The notes below the pieces were generated by a model. That model was not told the DNA's origin. It searched no databases and saw only the letters and a program-made list of their open reading frames with translations. A stretch of 64,000 nucleotides of DNA. It comes from Paenibacillus_AM sp052180255. GTDB lineage: Bacteria; Bacillota; Bacilli; Paenibacillales; NBRC-103111. The translations under genes were made by a program, and so were the position numbers. The stretch covers positions 3,472,001 through 3,536,000 of the forward strand of contig NZ_CP197466.1 of assembly GCF_052180255.1 (NCBI RefSeq). Reading direction: 5' to 3'. Below, piece by piece: positions 23,165 to 31,737 of this stretch; the first letter of the stretch is position 1; each line of letters begins with the position of its first letter.

Positions 23165-24166
23165 TTAAACTCGTGTGAAATTCATACTTGTAATACCTAG
23201 AGAGAAATCCGCTAAACTACCGGAGTATTGTTCTCCGTACCCCCATATTTCGATTGTATCACCAGCATTTACTTGTATATCTTCCGCATGAATATGCGGG
23301 TTATTAAAACCATAGAATGATCTCGAAACACCTTTTGCCCTTCCGTTAACATATATTTGGGCATAAACATAGCCAGTCGAAAAAGTTGATCTAAACGAAT
23401 ACCTAACTCGGTAAGTCAAGCCAAGCGAACATTTAATACGATAGACCATAGCCATTGATGTTCCTGTTTGTATCCCGTCAGATCCATTTTGCGACCAAAC
23501 AATACTATCACCAGGACCTAAGTACTCCAATGTACCAACTACCCCTCCAGCACTTACTCCCTTCTTGATATTTTCTGGAGTTACATTAGTGAGCTGGGCT
23601 GTTACTTTACTACCAGGTGCGACATATCCACTCAATGCCACTTGCCCACCTTGAGTAGTAATCGTTTGATCAACTACTCCGTTATTAGTTATCATTCCGA
23701 CACGTTTAACTCCGTTTACAAAAGCTTCTTTACCGTTCAATATGTCGCCTGCCGCGGCCCCTACAGCAGTAGTCGTATCCACAACTTCGGGTTTACCGTT
23801 GACACCGAATATATTGACGCCAGCCTTAATGTTACCAGCAATCAAATCAGGATCGCCTAATACCTTTCCAGCGCCAGTATAGTATCCATCTATAATCGCC
23901 TGATCCGCTGTCCCCGGTGTAATCGTCACCGCCCCACGATTTTGCATTGACGCTATCGCCGCACGAATCTCGGTCCATGTCGATGCATTCGTAAGAGTCA
24001 ACGATGGATTAAGGGCTTTTAACTTCGTTATAACATCCACTTTAATTGCATCGTTATTAGCTTCCGCTGCGTTTACAATATCGATAAGTGCCTGTTTGTC
24101 AGTGGGCGATACGCCACCACTGGCCCCTATGCCACGCACCCGTAAGGCATCTGTTATCGTAGGCAT
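23165..24166 (-). CDS. Tail fibre protein with repeats and distinct binding head, tailocin 2 (first fibre)
   Basis: A 333-residue fibre. The N-terminus MPTITDALRVRGIGASGGVS and the STWTEIRAAIASM segment precede repeats such as GNIKAGVNIFGVNGKP and AGDILNGKEAFVNGVKRVGM. The C-terminal head (about 225-333) has RIKCSLGLTYRVRYSF, INVNGRAKG-like strands and QVNAGDTIEIWGYG, giving a jelly-roll-like composition. It differs completely from the head of the next gene, so the two could bind different ligands. Confidence 0.82.
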   Translation of the reverse strand: MPTITDALRVRGIGASGGVSPTDKQALIDIVNAAEANNDAIKVDVITKLKALNPSLTLTNASTWTEIRAAIASMQNRGAVTITPGTADQAIIDGYYTGAGKVLGDPDLIAGNIKAGVNIFGVNGKPEVVDTTTAVGAAAGDILNGKEAFVNGVKRVGMITNNGVVDQTITTQGGQVALSGYVAPGSKVTAQLTNVTPENIKKGVSAGGVVGTLEYLGPGDSIVWSQNGSDGIQTGTSMAMVYRIKCSLGLTYRVRYSFRSTFSTGYVYAQIYVNGRAKGVSRSFYGFNNPHIHAEDIQVNAGDTIEIWGYGEQYSGSLADFSLGITSMNFTRV

Positions 24167-24182
24167 GTAATATCCCCCTTTC

Positions 24183-24536
24183 CTATTTATCTACGTATGT
24201 TTTATCTACAACCTTGCCGTTCGCATCGTATACAAGCGTCCATATGCGTGTTTTAACGCCTGACGGCATATTCAATGTCCACGTATCGGTTAAGTAATTC
24301 CCGTTAGCATCCTTTGCAGAAAGAACGCAGCTAATCGCAACGCTTCCATCTTCTGGACGTAAATACTCAACCTTTGTATATTTATCCGTTTCAGAGTCAT
24401 AGGTGCTTGTATCGACCTTTTCTCGATACGGACGTAGTAAATAATCTAAAATGTCATCATTGCGGTTAAAATTTGCAAGAGCTGCGTTATCGTTTGCTTG
24501 CACACTTCGTATTCCGCTTGGTTTAGTAAGCATCAT
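24183..24536 (-). CDS. Hypothetical protein between wedge and fibres, tailocin 2, 117 aa
   Basis: A 117-residue soluble protein, MMLTKPSGIRSVQANDNAAL, then LDYLLRPYREKVDTSTYDSE and a beta-rich C-terminal half (ISCVLSAKDANGNYLTDTWT, VYDANGKVVDKTYVDK). I do not recognise the family. Position between DUF2313 and the first fibre suggests a fibre-attachment or adaptor protein. Tail 1 lacks an equivalent. Confidence 0.7.
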   Translation of the reverse strand: MMLTKPSGIRSVQANDNAALANFNRNDDILDYLLRPYREKVDTSTYDSETDKYTKVEYLRPEDGSVAISCVLSAKDANGNYLTDTWTLNMPSGVKTRIWTLVYDANGKVVDKTYVDK

Positions 24537-24545
24537 ATCACCCCT

Positions 24546-25124
24546 TTAAGGTAAGGTTGTTTCTAATTGACCAAAAGTAAGACCTTTCACTTCAATCTGT
24601 CCGAATGTCTTTCCGCTGTCTTCTAACATGCCATATGTTACGTACTTAAAGCTGTATTCGATCTGTAAGTGTGCAGGAATGATCTCACGCAACGCTTTCG
24701 TTATATCTTCAATATTAGGTGGTATTCCAAGTTGGGAAACAAATGTAATTTTGACAACGTAGTCATTAAATTGTTCAGTTACATAAACCTCACCATTTGC
24801 GTAGGATTCTGCCACATTCTTAATCAAAGCGACAGTAACCGTTCCAGACCCACGTAATTTGGATATAACAACACTGCGGCGTTGATCGATCGGCTTACCT
24901 GCTTCTGTTCTTACTCCAAATTCCTTCTCCCAGCGCTCAAGCGACCATGTAGCAAATCCGACAGAAGTCTGATCCAGGAGACTTTCACTCCGAATGGCTA
25001 AATCGTCAAACTCTATACCCTCCGCCTGAACTAGTGCTCTAAAGTCGTAAATCGGATCATAAAAAGGCGGTAGATACTCAAGTAGAGCTTTTCCTTTAGG
25101 GCTTGTAATTACATAATCATTCAC
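24546..25124 (-). CDS. xkdU: Baseplate wedge/tail-tip protein, DUF2313 (XkdU-like), tailocin 2
   Basis: A 192-residue XkdU/YmfQ-family protein with LERWEKEFGVRT, PIDQRRSVVISKLRGSGTV and LREIIPAHLQIEYSF, matching block by block the tail-1 protein at 11730-12353. It starts in a 4-nt overlap with gpJ. The C-terminal 25 residues (GQIEVKGLTFGQLETTLP) are specific to this copy and probably fit its own fibre set. Confidence 0.9.
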   Translation of the reverse strand: MNDYVITSPKGKALLEYLPPFYDPIYDFRALVQAEGIEFDDLAIRSESLLDQTSVGFATWSLERWEKEFGVRTEAGKPIDQRRSVVISKLRGSGTVTVALIKNVAESYANGEVYVTEQFNDYVVKITFVSQLGIPPNIEDITKALREIIPAHLQIEYSFKYVTYGMLEDSGKTFGQIEVKGLTFGQLETTLP

Positions 25125-26179
25125 CTCAAAGTCACCGTCCCAGCAATCGCAACTTGCTCTTGTGTTACGATGATGTTGTTTGTGCCATTATTAATTTTCA
25201 GGTCTGAATAATCTTGCACACCATCAATGTCCAATAACATAGCGCCCACACGCACATATTTAATTGTCGTATCGGGAGAAAAGGCAATACCCTTTAAGTA
25301 GTCATTTAAGGCAGTTGTAAATTTCGCTTTTACTTCCTCTAGTGTGAGGGAACCTGATAATATAACCGTAGCTGTAACATTTACGCTAACACCCGTAGCC
25401 GCTACTATCTTTACAAGTGAACCTATCGGTGCCTTGCCTTCTCCGCTAGATTGATATGGAGCAATATATGTTTGTACCTTCTGGACAAGTTCCTCGGCTG
25501 CTGGCTTCTTTTCATTATCAACTATTACCACCTTCACCGTTCCCCCACCGCTCCACAACGGGATGACCCTTACACCACCTACACCAGGCACTTCCAGCGC
25601 CCAGTTGATGTAATCAGCAACATTTCCACTAGTAGAGGGCGATCGCACGCGAAGGTAATAGCGTTCTCTAAGTGCCTCATCCGTTTCTTCGTTATCTCCA
25701 GGCTTTAAAATGTCTGTCAGTTCCACTTTAGCTAGTCCGCCAATATAATCAATCGGCAACATAGGACCGAAAACGGTATTCCCTATAGCCCCTGCGACCT
25801 CACACTCGAGAGTAAACTGACCTCCTGCAATACGATCTACAACAACAAAATTTAGTTTCTCTATTGAAAATCTACTGCCAAGCGGAACGTCAATAGGCGC
25901 TTCATTGTTTCCGTAGAACAATCCTTTTCGCCTTGCCTTTGTAGCTGACTTCCTAACTATGCCGTAATCATGTGCTCGACGATCTAAATATTCACCGCTA
26001 GCCGTATCAGCGAATGATAAGTTAACGTTAGTGTCCATTGCTGCATACATCTGTGATAACTCAGCAGCAGCAGGTGCTAATGCATCGTAGATAATGCTTC
26101 CCTCTCGTTTATCAATGTCATTAGGTACCTTTGCCAACATCCTCTTTAAAATCACAGCATACGTCTGATTCTCATACAC
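25121..26179 (-). CDS. xkdT: Baseplate J / gp47-family protein, tailocin 2
   Basis: A 352-residue gpJ-like wedge protein with LDRRAHDYGIVRKSATKARR near 65, RYYLRVRSPSTSGNVADYIN near 190 and EVPGVGGVRVIPLW. It is the clear homologue of the tail-1 gpJ (12350-13402) with moderate divergence throughout. It overlaps its neighbours on both sides (8 and 4 nt). Confidence 0.93.
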   Translation of the reverse strand: MYENQTYAVILKRMLAKVPNDIDKREGSIIYDALAPAAAELSQMYAAMDTNVNLSFADTASGEYLDRRAHDYGIVRKSATKARRKGLFYGNNEAPIDVPLGSRFSIEKLNFVVVDRIAGGQFTLECEVAGAIGNTVFGPMLPIDYIGGLAKVELTDILKPGDNEETDEALRERYYLRVRSPSTSGNVADYINWALEVPGVGGVRVIPLWSGGGTVKVVIVDNEKKPAAEELVQKVQTYIAPYQSSGEGKAPIGSLVKIVAATGVSVNVTATVILSGSLTLEEVKAKFTTALNDYLKGIAFSPDTTIKYVRVGAMLLDIDGVQDYSDLKINNGTNNIIVTQEQVAIAGTVTLR

Positions 26180-26570
26180 TTCTGCTTACCTCCTCCCTAT
26201 AACGCCCATAATCAGTAACCACATCAAATACGATTGTTCCTGTATCGCCCTCAAACGTGAATACAAAGTCCTCGACACTTGTAATCCGATCATCTTGCAT
26301 TAACGCTTCTGTGATAAAACGCGTGGTCTCTGATTGTAAGAGAAGGCGTTCAGAACCGAGTATTCTCTCTGTCCCATAATTGAAACTATAAATAAAGTGT
26401 TCATATCGATCCGTCGAAAGACATTTAACCACCATTTGCTTTATTGCATCTAAACCATCTGCGATGCCAGTAACACGCTTATTTATTAAATCTAATCTGT
26501 ATGTCTTACTAGGTTGCAGAATCTGTTCAATGACTTGATTGGCTTGCAATACACCACCTTGCGGAATCAT
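26172..26570 (-). CDS. xkdS: DUF2634 baseplate protein (XkdS-like), tailocin 2
   Basis: A 132-residue XkdS-family protein. The YRLDLINKRVTGIADGLDAI block and LSTDRYEHFIYSFNYGTERIL match the family, which replaces the gp25-like wedge. The start overlaps the DUF2577 gene by 4 nt. Order and overlaps are the same as in tail 1. Confidence 0.88.
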   Translation of the reverse strand: MIPQGGVLQANQVIEQILQPSKTYRLDLINKRVTGIADGLDAIKQMVVKCLSTDRYEHFIYSFNYGTERILGSERLLLQSETTRFITEALMQDDRITSVEDFVFTFEGDTGTIVFDVVTDYGRYREEVSRSV

Positions 26571-26908
26571 CCTTTCACCACCTTGTCTATAATGACAAAG
26601 CTGTTACCACCTTGAACACGTAGGAGCAGCACGCAGTCACCGCTTTTCAAACCTTCACGGATTACAATTTTCTGAGGCAACGCATTCTGTGTAGGCCCTC
26701 CAGGAGCATCGTGCTTGTGTCGTAAGTCAAGCTCATACCGAGTTAGGCTCTCTGGAATAATTAAAAATTCCTCTGTGAGTGTAAACCGTTGATCAACGTT
26801 TAACTCAAGAGGATTTGTTTGTGTTACTTCTGCAAAAAGCATGGCAACCGGATTACTTGCATCTACTGCGCCTGCACCGGCGGTTTTAATAATATTTAAC
26901 AGAGACAA
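26567..26908 (-). CDS. xkdR: DUF2577 baseplate/spike-like protein (XkdR), tailocin 2
   Basis: A 113-residue protein of the XkdR/DUF2577 type: MSLLNIIKTAGAGAVDASNP, then FAEVTQTNPLELNVDQRFTL and a final strand GGNSFVIIDKVVKG. It includes a His/Asp loop (LDLRHKHDAPGG) not seen in the tail-1 copy. It sits 1 bp after the hub gene. Confidence 0.85.
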   Translation of the reverse strand: MSLLNIIKTAGAGAVDASNPVAMLFAEVTQTNPLELNVDQRFTLTEEFLIIPESLTRYELDLRHKHDAPGGPTQNALPQKIVIREGLKSGDCVLLLRVQGGNSFVIIDKVVKG

Positions 26909-26909
26909 T

Positions 26910-27878
26910 TCATATCACCTTCAAACTTAGTGTCATGGTATGGCTTGTGGAATCGAAATCATGCGTGCATTCATCGATCAAAAAATGTTGGTTGATACCA
27001 AACTCTTTAATCTCAACAGGAACATAACACCCTGCTCTCACCCTCGGATCACCGATAGCTTTTAGCTGAATGGTCTTTTTCTCCCTATTCTTTACTGTTA
27101 TTAACTTCTGCAACATATCACTAATTTGGGCCGCATTCATGTTCTCATCAACGGATTGATAGAGTTGCAGCAAACCCCATTTTGCGATATTAGCGCTATC
27201 TTGCTCAATATACACTTCACGCTTTCCGGATTTCTTGTTATCTTTAATAATTTTCACCTTATTATAGGTATCTTCGTCAATGGATCGATTGTACGTATAG
27301 TCATACATCAAACTTCCATCACCTACGTAAAATTCAAGCTTAAGATCCTCAACATTACGCAACGCAAGACTACCAAAGTCGTCATAAAGCACGAAATTCT
27401 TATTCGTAGCTATGATTGTTAAATCCAAAGCTTTACTTATAATATCGAGCAGCTTTTTATTATCTTCTACGAGTGAAGGAATCTTATATTGCGTATCCAC
27501 AAGTGTACCTGTCTTTAATTTAAAATCATCTGCAATTTTCTTAATTACTTCCGTTGCCGTAGCCCCTTTAAGTACATAAGTGTCATTCACCATGAGGTAG
27601 CGTAGTTGGTCGTAAGCCTTTATTGTAATTGCTTCATCTTTACCGCTATCTATCGAGAAAATATAGCCATAAAAGATATTGGCATCACCCAAACGAACCT
27701 TTATAATGTCGCCATTATTACACTTAAAACTAGCATACTCATATAATCCACCTTTAATCATCGTGACATCTAGGCTACCGACAGCTCCGATTCTTTTCGT
27801 TTTCCATGAGACTCTAGATACAATGTTCGAGATGTCCCACACTTGACCGTCTTTATTGTCAATTAGAACTTCAAGCAT
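26910..27878 (-). CDS. xkdQ: Tail hub protein XkdQ/YqbQ-like, tailocin 2
   Basis: A 322-residue hub protein: MLEVLIDNKDGQVWDISNIV start, FYGYIFSIDSGKDEAITIKA, a central QDSANIAKWGLLQLYQSVDE and the end DECTHDFDSTSHTMTLSLKV. Homologous to 14149-15135 of tail 1. It connects tube and baseplate. A short gap of about 9 bp separates it from the LysM gene. Confidence 0.9.
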   Translation of the reverse strand: MLEVLIDNKDGQVWDISNIVSRVSWKTKRIGAVGSLDVTMIKGGLYEYASFKCNNGDIIKVRLGDANIFYGYIFSIDSGKDEAITIKAYDQLRYLMVNDTYVLKGATATEVIKKIADDFKLKTGTLVDTQYKIPSLVEDNKKLLDIISKALDLTIIATNKNFVLYDDFGSLALRNVEDLKLEFYVGDGSLMYDYTYNRSIDEDTYNKVKIIKDNKKSGKREVYIEQDSANIAKWGLLQLYQSVDENMNAAQISDMLQKLITVKNREKKTIQLKAIGDPRVRAGCYVPVEIKEFGINQHFLIDECTHDFDSTSHTMTLSLKVI

Positions 27879-27887
27879 AAAGCCTCC

Positions 27888-28583
27888 CTACGGCATTTTT
27901 AGAACCATACCGATTTGAAGTTGTTTTAGTTGCGCATCCGTGATGCCATTCAACATTTGAATATCTCGCCATTTCGAATCATCGCCCAAGACCCTTTTAG
28001 CAACCTTGGAGAGATTATCTCCAGCAACTAGCGTATACGTTTTTGGCGTTTGTTTATCATCCGGCCGTTCGGGACTCTGTTTATAAACTTCAAATTCACC
28101 TGTGCTCTTATTCTCCGCATATACAGCCTTTTTAGCTGCATAAAATACATACTTTTTGAGGGTTAGAGAATATTCAATATCTCCAGGTGAACCTGCAGCT
28201 TCGTTCCAATTAAACTTCTCGATACTAACAGCCTCATTAACTTCTGAGATGACCTTACCTTCACCATTGATATCTGCATTTGTACCTACATATACAAATC
28301 TGATCGGACGTCTTGTTCCCATCCATTTCTTAATAAATCCGACATATTGCATGGGCTTTAGGAGGACTTTACTTGTAACAAAAGGGTATCGCATAGCTGG
28401 AAAGATACCTTCAAATTTATATTCAGTTAGCTGAGGGCTCTTAATGACATTGATTTCGCCTAATGCACCTATATCATGCGTATCTCCACTACCACTCTCG
28501 CTAATTTCCAGAGATTCTGGGTTAACTGGTATTTGAAATCCTTCTTCTTGATTATTAAAGCTTAGCCATATTCCGTACTCCAC
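27888..28583 (-). CDS. xkdP: LysM-containing tail protein XkdP-like, tailocin 2
   Basis: A 231-residue protein. The start GIWLSFNNQEEGFQIPVNPE parallels the tail-1 XkdP. A C-terminal LysM domain begins TYTLVAGDNLSKVAKRVLGD (about 183-231). It starts one base after the stop of the tape measure gene, so coupling is likely. Confidence 0.9.
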   Translation of the reverse strand: MEYGIWLSFNNQEEGFQIPVNPESLEISESGSGDTHDIGALGEINVIKSPQLTEYKFEGIFPAMRYPFVTSKVLLKPMQYVGFIKKWMGTRRPIRFVYVGTNADINGEGKVISEVNEAVSIEKFNWNEAAGSPGDIEYSLTLKKYVFYAAKKAVYAENKSTGEFEVYKQSPERPDDKQTPKTYTLVAGDNLSKVAKRVLGDDSKWRDIQMLNGITDAQLKQLQIGMVLKMP

Positions 28584-30590
28584 TTAGCTAAACACCCCCT
28601 GTGCCGATGATGCTACTTCTTCCTCAAGTGACTTTGTGATACGCGATATGATCGTATCCACATCATATCCATTGTTTATATCGCCTGTTGTCATTGCGAC
28701 AGTTGGTGTTAGCGTGACAAAGTTTTGAATGCTTTGGATATCAGCTAGCTCTCGCATTAATTTAAGATCTTCGCTTGAGACATCCACGGTATCTGCAATC
28801 TTGCCTACTTCATCCACTCGACCAATATTGGGAGCTAGGTTCGCATTCCATTTATCCAGCTTGTTCTTTTCATCTGCATCTTTTTTAGCTTTAGTCGCTT
28901 CTTCCGCAGCTCTTTTGCTTGCGCGACTGCTAACCATATCTTGTACCTCTTGCTCTCGTTGTGCTGCATTAGCTGCGGCATTCGAATAGGCGGCTTCTTT
29001 CTTGCCTTTAGCAAAATCAGCAATCCCATTTATCATATCTTCGTAGTTAAACTTAGCTCCAATCTCGAACGATGACCCAGTAATCTTGTTCACTAAGCCC
29101 AGTACCGAATTAATACCGGAAATAATGCCGTTTATCACTTTATCGTACAATTGTCCAAACATCTGCGCCCAACTCACAAAAGGTTGCATCATCCACTCAA
29201 CTAACTGCCAGAAGTAAGCCGGCACTGTATCAAAAAAGTTAAGAATTGAGTTCCACGCTCGCATTAAACCAGCTGCAAAATTATCGTTAGTTTCCCATAA
29301 TTGATAGAGCCAAACAATTAATCCAATAATTACAGAAGCAATTATAATGAAAACATTTGCTTTCATTGCAGTGTTTAGTGTCCCCCAAGCAGCAGCCAGT
29401 CCCAATGTAGCCCAAGTCTGTACAAAAAGCGTAGCCGTACTTGCTGTTGTGACAAATGTCTGTATCGCCTGTGCCGCAACTTGTGCAAATGTCGCTATAT
29501 TCCAAGCTCCGAACGCAGCAACAATCCCCCAAATGATCGGTTCGATATTGCCCCAATTATTCGATATAAATCCAAATATCATAGACATCGCATCATAAAT
29601 AGCCATTGCAGCGTCAGTCACCCAAGATAAACCTTGACCTAATCCATTAAAGAAAGCTTGAATTTTACCTGTTTGAAGATCTGCATTTAGCCTTGCCAGT
29701 AAAGGAGATAAACCCTTAATAACTGCAATACCTGCGCTATCAAGAATTGATTTTATGTTATTACCGAACATTTCAACTTGCTTCACTGGACTTGTAAGCA
29801 TCATTTGGAATCCTTTCTCTCCCATTTGTTGCTTTTCAAGTAGCTCATCAAAAGCTTTTAGAAACCCATCAACATTTCCTGACTTTCCTAAATCTTCAAT
29901 TTTAGAAGAACCTATATCTTTTTTAGACATATTAAATCGCTCAGCAAGTGCACCAGTATCACCTGACATAGCATCATTTAAAACTTTCGAAGCTCCTTTA
30001 ATTCCACCACCTGTACTATCAAACGCGGTTAACCGCTGTGCAAGAGTATTTAACATGGAGAGTTGATCTGTATTTTGAGTCTTTGGAAAAAAAGAAAGTG
30101 TACTATTTAAATATTCTTTAACATCTATTCCTGCTCCGATGGCTTCCGATTTGAACTTCTCAAACATCGCACTACCTACTGCTGGATCCTTTGTTTGCGC
30201 CTTAAACATATCTTCAACTTTCATTTGATCCACGGCTCCGCTTAATGCTGTTTCCGCAATATATCTTATTTTTTTGGAAGCTTTATCCTCATCCCACACA
30301 TTTTTAACAAGCTCTACTATAGGATTTTTCCCTTTTGAACCCTCTTCAGATGGCCGATTATTTTTTTTCTGTGCTTCCGCAGCCTTATCAAGGGATTGTC
30401 GCAAATTGTTCTCAGATGTAATTAATTTATTGTTAGATGCAACTAATAGCTCATCAACTCTCATAGTTTTTTCAAATGAAGACTGCAGCTTATCCATAGC
30501 AGAGACGATGAAATTCATGCTTTTTGAGATGTTTTTTAGTGATCCAGTCATTCCATCAAATAATTTCAAAGAAGATGTAACAGTTGCCAT
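28584..30590 (-). CDS. xkdO: Tail tape measure protein, tailocin 2
   Basis: A 668-residue tape measure. Helical N-terminal part (about 1-100), an Ala/Gly/Lys-rich middle, strongly hydrophobic segments at about 330-440 (FIIIASVIIGLIVWLYQLWE) and a Lys/Ala coiled-coil-like stretch near 545-590. Length is within 20 residues of tape measure 1, although sequence similarity is low. Tape length should set tail length, so the two particles should look alike under the microscope but be made of different subunits. Confidence 0.92.
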   Translation of the reverse strand: MATVTSSLKLFDGMTGSLKNISKSMNFIVSAMDKLQSSFEKTMRVDELLVASNNKLITSENNLRQSLDKAAEAQKKNNRPSEEGSKGKNPIVELVKNVWDEDKASKKIRYIAETALSGAVDQMKVEDMFKAQTKDPAVGSAMFEKFKSEAIGAGIDVKEYLNSTLSFFPKTQNTDQLSMLNTLAQRLTAFDSTGGGIKGASKVLNDAMSGDTGALAERFNMSKKDIGSSKIEDLGKSGNVDGFLKAFDELLEKQQMGEKGFQMMLTSPVKQVEMFGNNIKSILDSAGIAVIKGLSPLLARLNADLQTGKIQAFFNGLGQGLSWVTDAAMAIYDAMSMIFGFISNNWGNIEPIIWGIVAAFGAWNIATFAQVAAQAIQTFVTTASTATLFVQTWATLGLAAAWGTLNTAMKANVFIIIASVIIGLIVWLYQLWETNDNFAAGLMRAWNSILNFFDTVPAYFWQLVEWMMQPFVSWAQMFGQLYDKVINGIISGINSVLGLVNKITGSSFEIGAKFNYEDMINGIADFAKGKKEAAYSNAAANAAQREQEVQDMVSSRASKRAAEEATKAKKDADEKNKLDKWNANLAPNIGRVDEVGKIADTVDVSSEDLKLMRELADIQSIQNFVTLTPTVAMTTGDINNGYDVDTIISRITKSLEEEVASSAQGVFS

Positions 30591-30670
30591 ATGGGTGTCT
30601 CCTTTCCAGGAATGAAAAAGACGCCCATTGGGCGCCCTAAATCAAACCTATTTTTCAAATATCGTCCGCT

Positions 30671-30832
30671 TTATTTCGATGTCTTTTTCTCAGACGCGAT
30701 ACGAATATCGATTGCTGCAATTATGAAAGCTTTTTCTTCTCTCGTTAGAGCAAGAAATTCAGATGGAAATTTACGAAACTTATGGAGAACATAGTAAGCA
30801 TAATTCGCTTCACTATCGCCCTCCTTGATTAG
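30671..30832 (-). CDS. -1 frameshift extension of tail assembly chaperone (T part), tailocin 2
   Basis: A 53-codon frame without a start, reading LIKEGDSEANYAYYVLHKF then RKFPSEFLALTREEKAFII and ending EKKTSK. It continues the chaperone gene after a -1 slip at 30832-30838, giving a 189-residue fused product. The YAYYVLHKFRKFPSEF part is typical of the helical T extension. It ends about 80 bp before the tape measure start. Confidence 0.85.
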   Translation of the reverse strand, partial: LIKEGDSEANYAYYVLHKFRKFPSEFLALTREEKAFIIAAIDIRIASEKKTSK

Positions 30833-31239
30833 TTTTTTGCTCCCTCGACCAAATCTTCCATTTTCTTATTAAATCCAGAAAGATTCTGAATTCGTTCACT
30901 TAACTCTGCAATCTCACCGGATAGCAATACTTTGCTTAAATAATTCTCGGGATTTACACATCCTGATTTTTCCAGGCTCTTCGCATCTTTAAAGTCTGGA
31001 TCTAACGTATGTTCAATCACAATACTGCTATTAAATTTTTCTAAATCTAATTCCACTTTTCCACCCTTACGAACGACCATTGATTTCTTACGTACATTCT
31101 CAAATGCACTGCTTGTCATTGCTTTGATTCTAAATTTAAACAGTACGCCATCAGCACCTTTAAAACGATCCGAAATGAGTACTTCCTCTGTTAAATTATC
31201 GACTGGATTTGCATTCAAAAAATCTTGTAAAGTTGACAT
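30829..31239 (-). CDS. xkdN: Tail assembly chaperone XkdN-like (G part), tailocin 2
   Basis: A 136-residue XkdN-family chaperone: MSTLQDFLNANPVDNLTEEV, DLEKFNSSIVIEHTLDPDFK and a C-terminal helix LLSGEIAELSERIQNLSGF. The LSGEIxxLxxxIxxLSG pattern matches the LLPGEITQLYNVISGLSG of the tail-1 copy. It ends at the frameshift site just described. Confidence 0.9.
   Translation of the reverse strand: MSTLQDFLNANPVDNLTEEVLISDRFKGADGVLFKFRIKAMTSSAFENVRKKSMVVRKGGKVELDLEKFNSSIVIEHTLDPDFKDAKSLEKSGCVNPENYLSKVLLSGEIAELSERIQNLSGFNKKMEDLVEGAKN
30832..30838 (-). other. Programmed -1 ribosomal frameshift site A AAA AAC
   Basis: Zero-frame codons GCA AAA AAC TAA end the chaperone gene. The heptamer A AAA AAC immediately precedes the stop codon. 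After the slip the frame stays open for 53 codons. It is the same heptamer as at 18051-18057 in operon 1. Confidence 0.87.
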
Positions 31240-31272
31240 CGATGTGTATACATCCCTTCTTATTAAATTAAA

Positions 31273-31737
31273 TTATCCAAGAATTGGTTTGCCAAATTGA
31301 TCTAATATATCCGCATCATCAAAAGTGAATGCAAGTTCTTCTTCAAGCGCCTCAGATTCTACATCAAAGCTAGTTAACGTTACTTCATCAAGATTTACCC
31401 CTTTAATTACCACCGTTTGCTTGCCAATACTTGAAGCGGGGTCTTCATTGATAATTTGCAAATCAAAATAAGTGTCTCTGCCGGTTTTCATATATTCAAG
31501 CATCTGTTGACGGAAAAGCGACGTCACGTAATAAATCGTCATACTTCCTGTTCCTTCAAAACCATTAGCCTTATTCTGAGCACCACGTTTACCGAGTGTT
31601 TTCATTGACTTCTTGTTCTTTTTCACTTTAGCTTCAACTTTTTTGGCATAGAATAGTTCTTCTACTCTCCCATTGATCGTTGCATATGCCCTAGCTTCCT
31701 GGCCGGAAATTGTATCTTTTGCTTTTAAGTAAGCCAT
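31273..31737 (-). CDS. xkdM: Tail tube protein (XkdM-like), tailocin 2
   Basis: A 154-residue tube protein of the XkdM family: YLKAKDTISGQEARAYATIN at the start, KSMKTLGKRGAQNKANGFEG and TGSMTIYYVTSLFRQQMLEY in the middle. The GFEGTGSMTIYYVTS block is characteristic of PBSX XkdM. It begins one base after the sheath stop. Confidence 0.93.
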   Translation of the reverse strand: MAYLKAKDTISGQEARAYATINGRVEELFYAKKVEAKVKKNKKSMKTLGKRGAQNKANGFEGTGSMTIYYVTSLFRQQMLEYMKTGRDTYFDLQIINEDPASSIGKQTVVIKGVNLDEVTLTSFDVESEALEEELAFTFDDADILDQFGKPILG

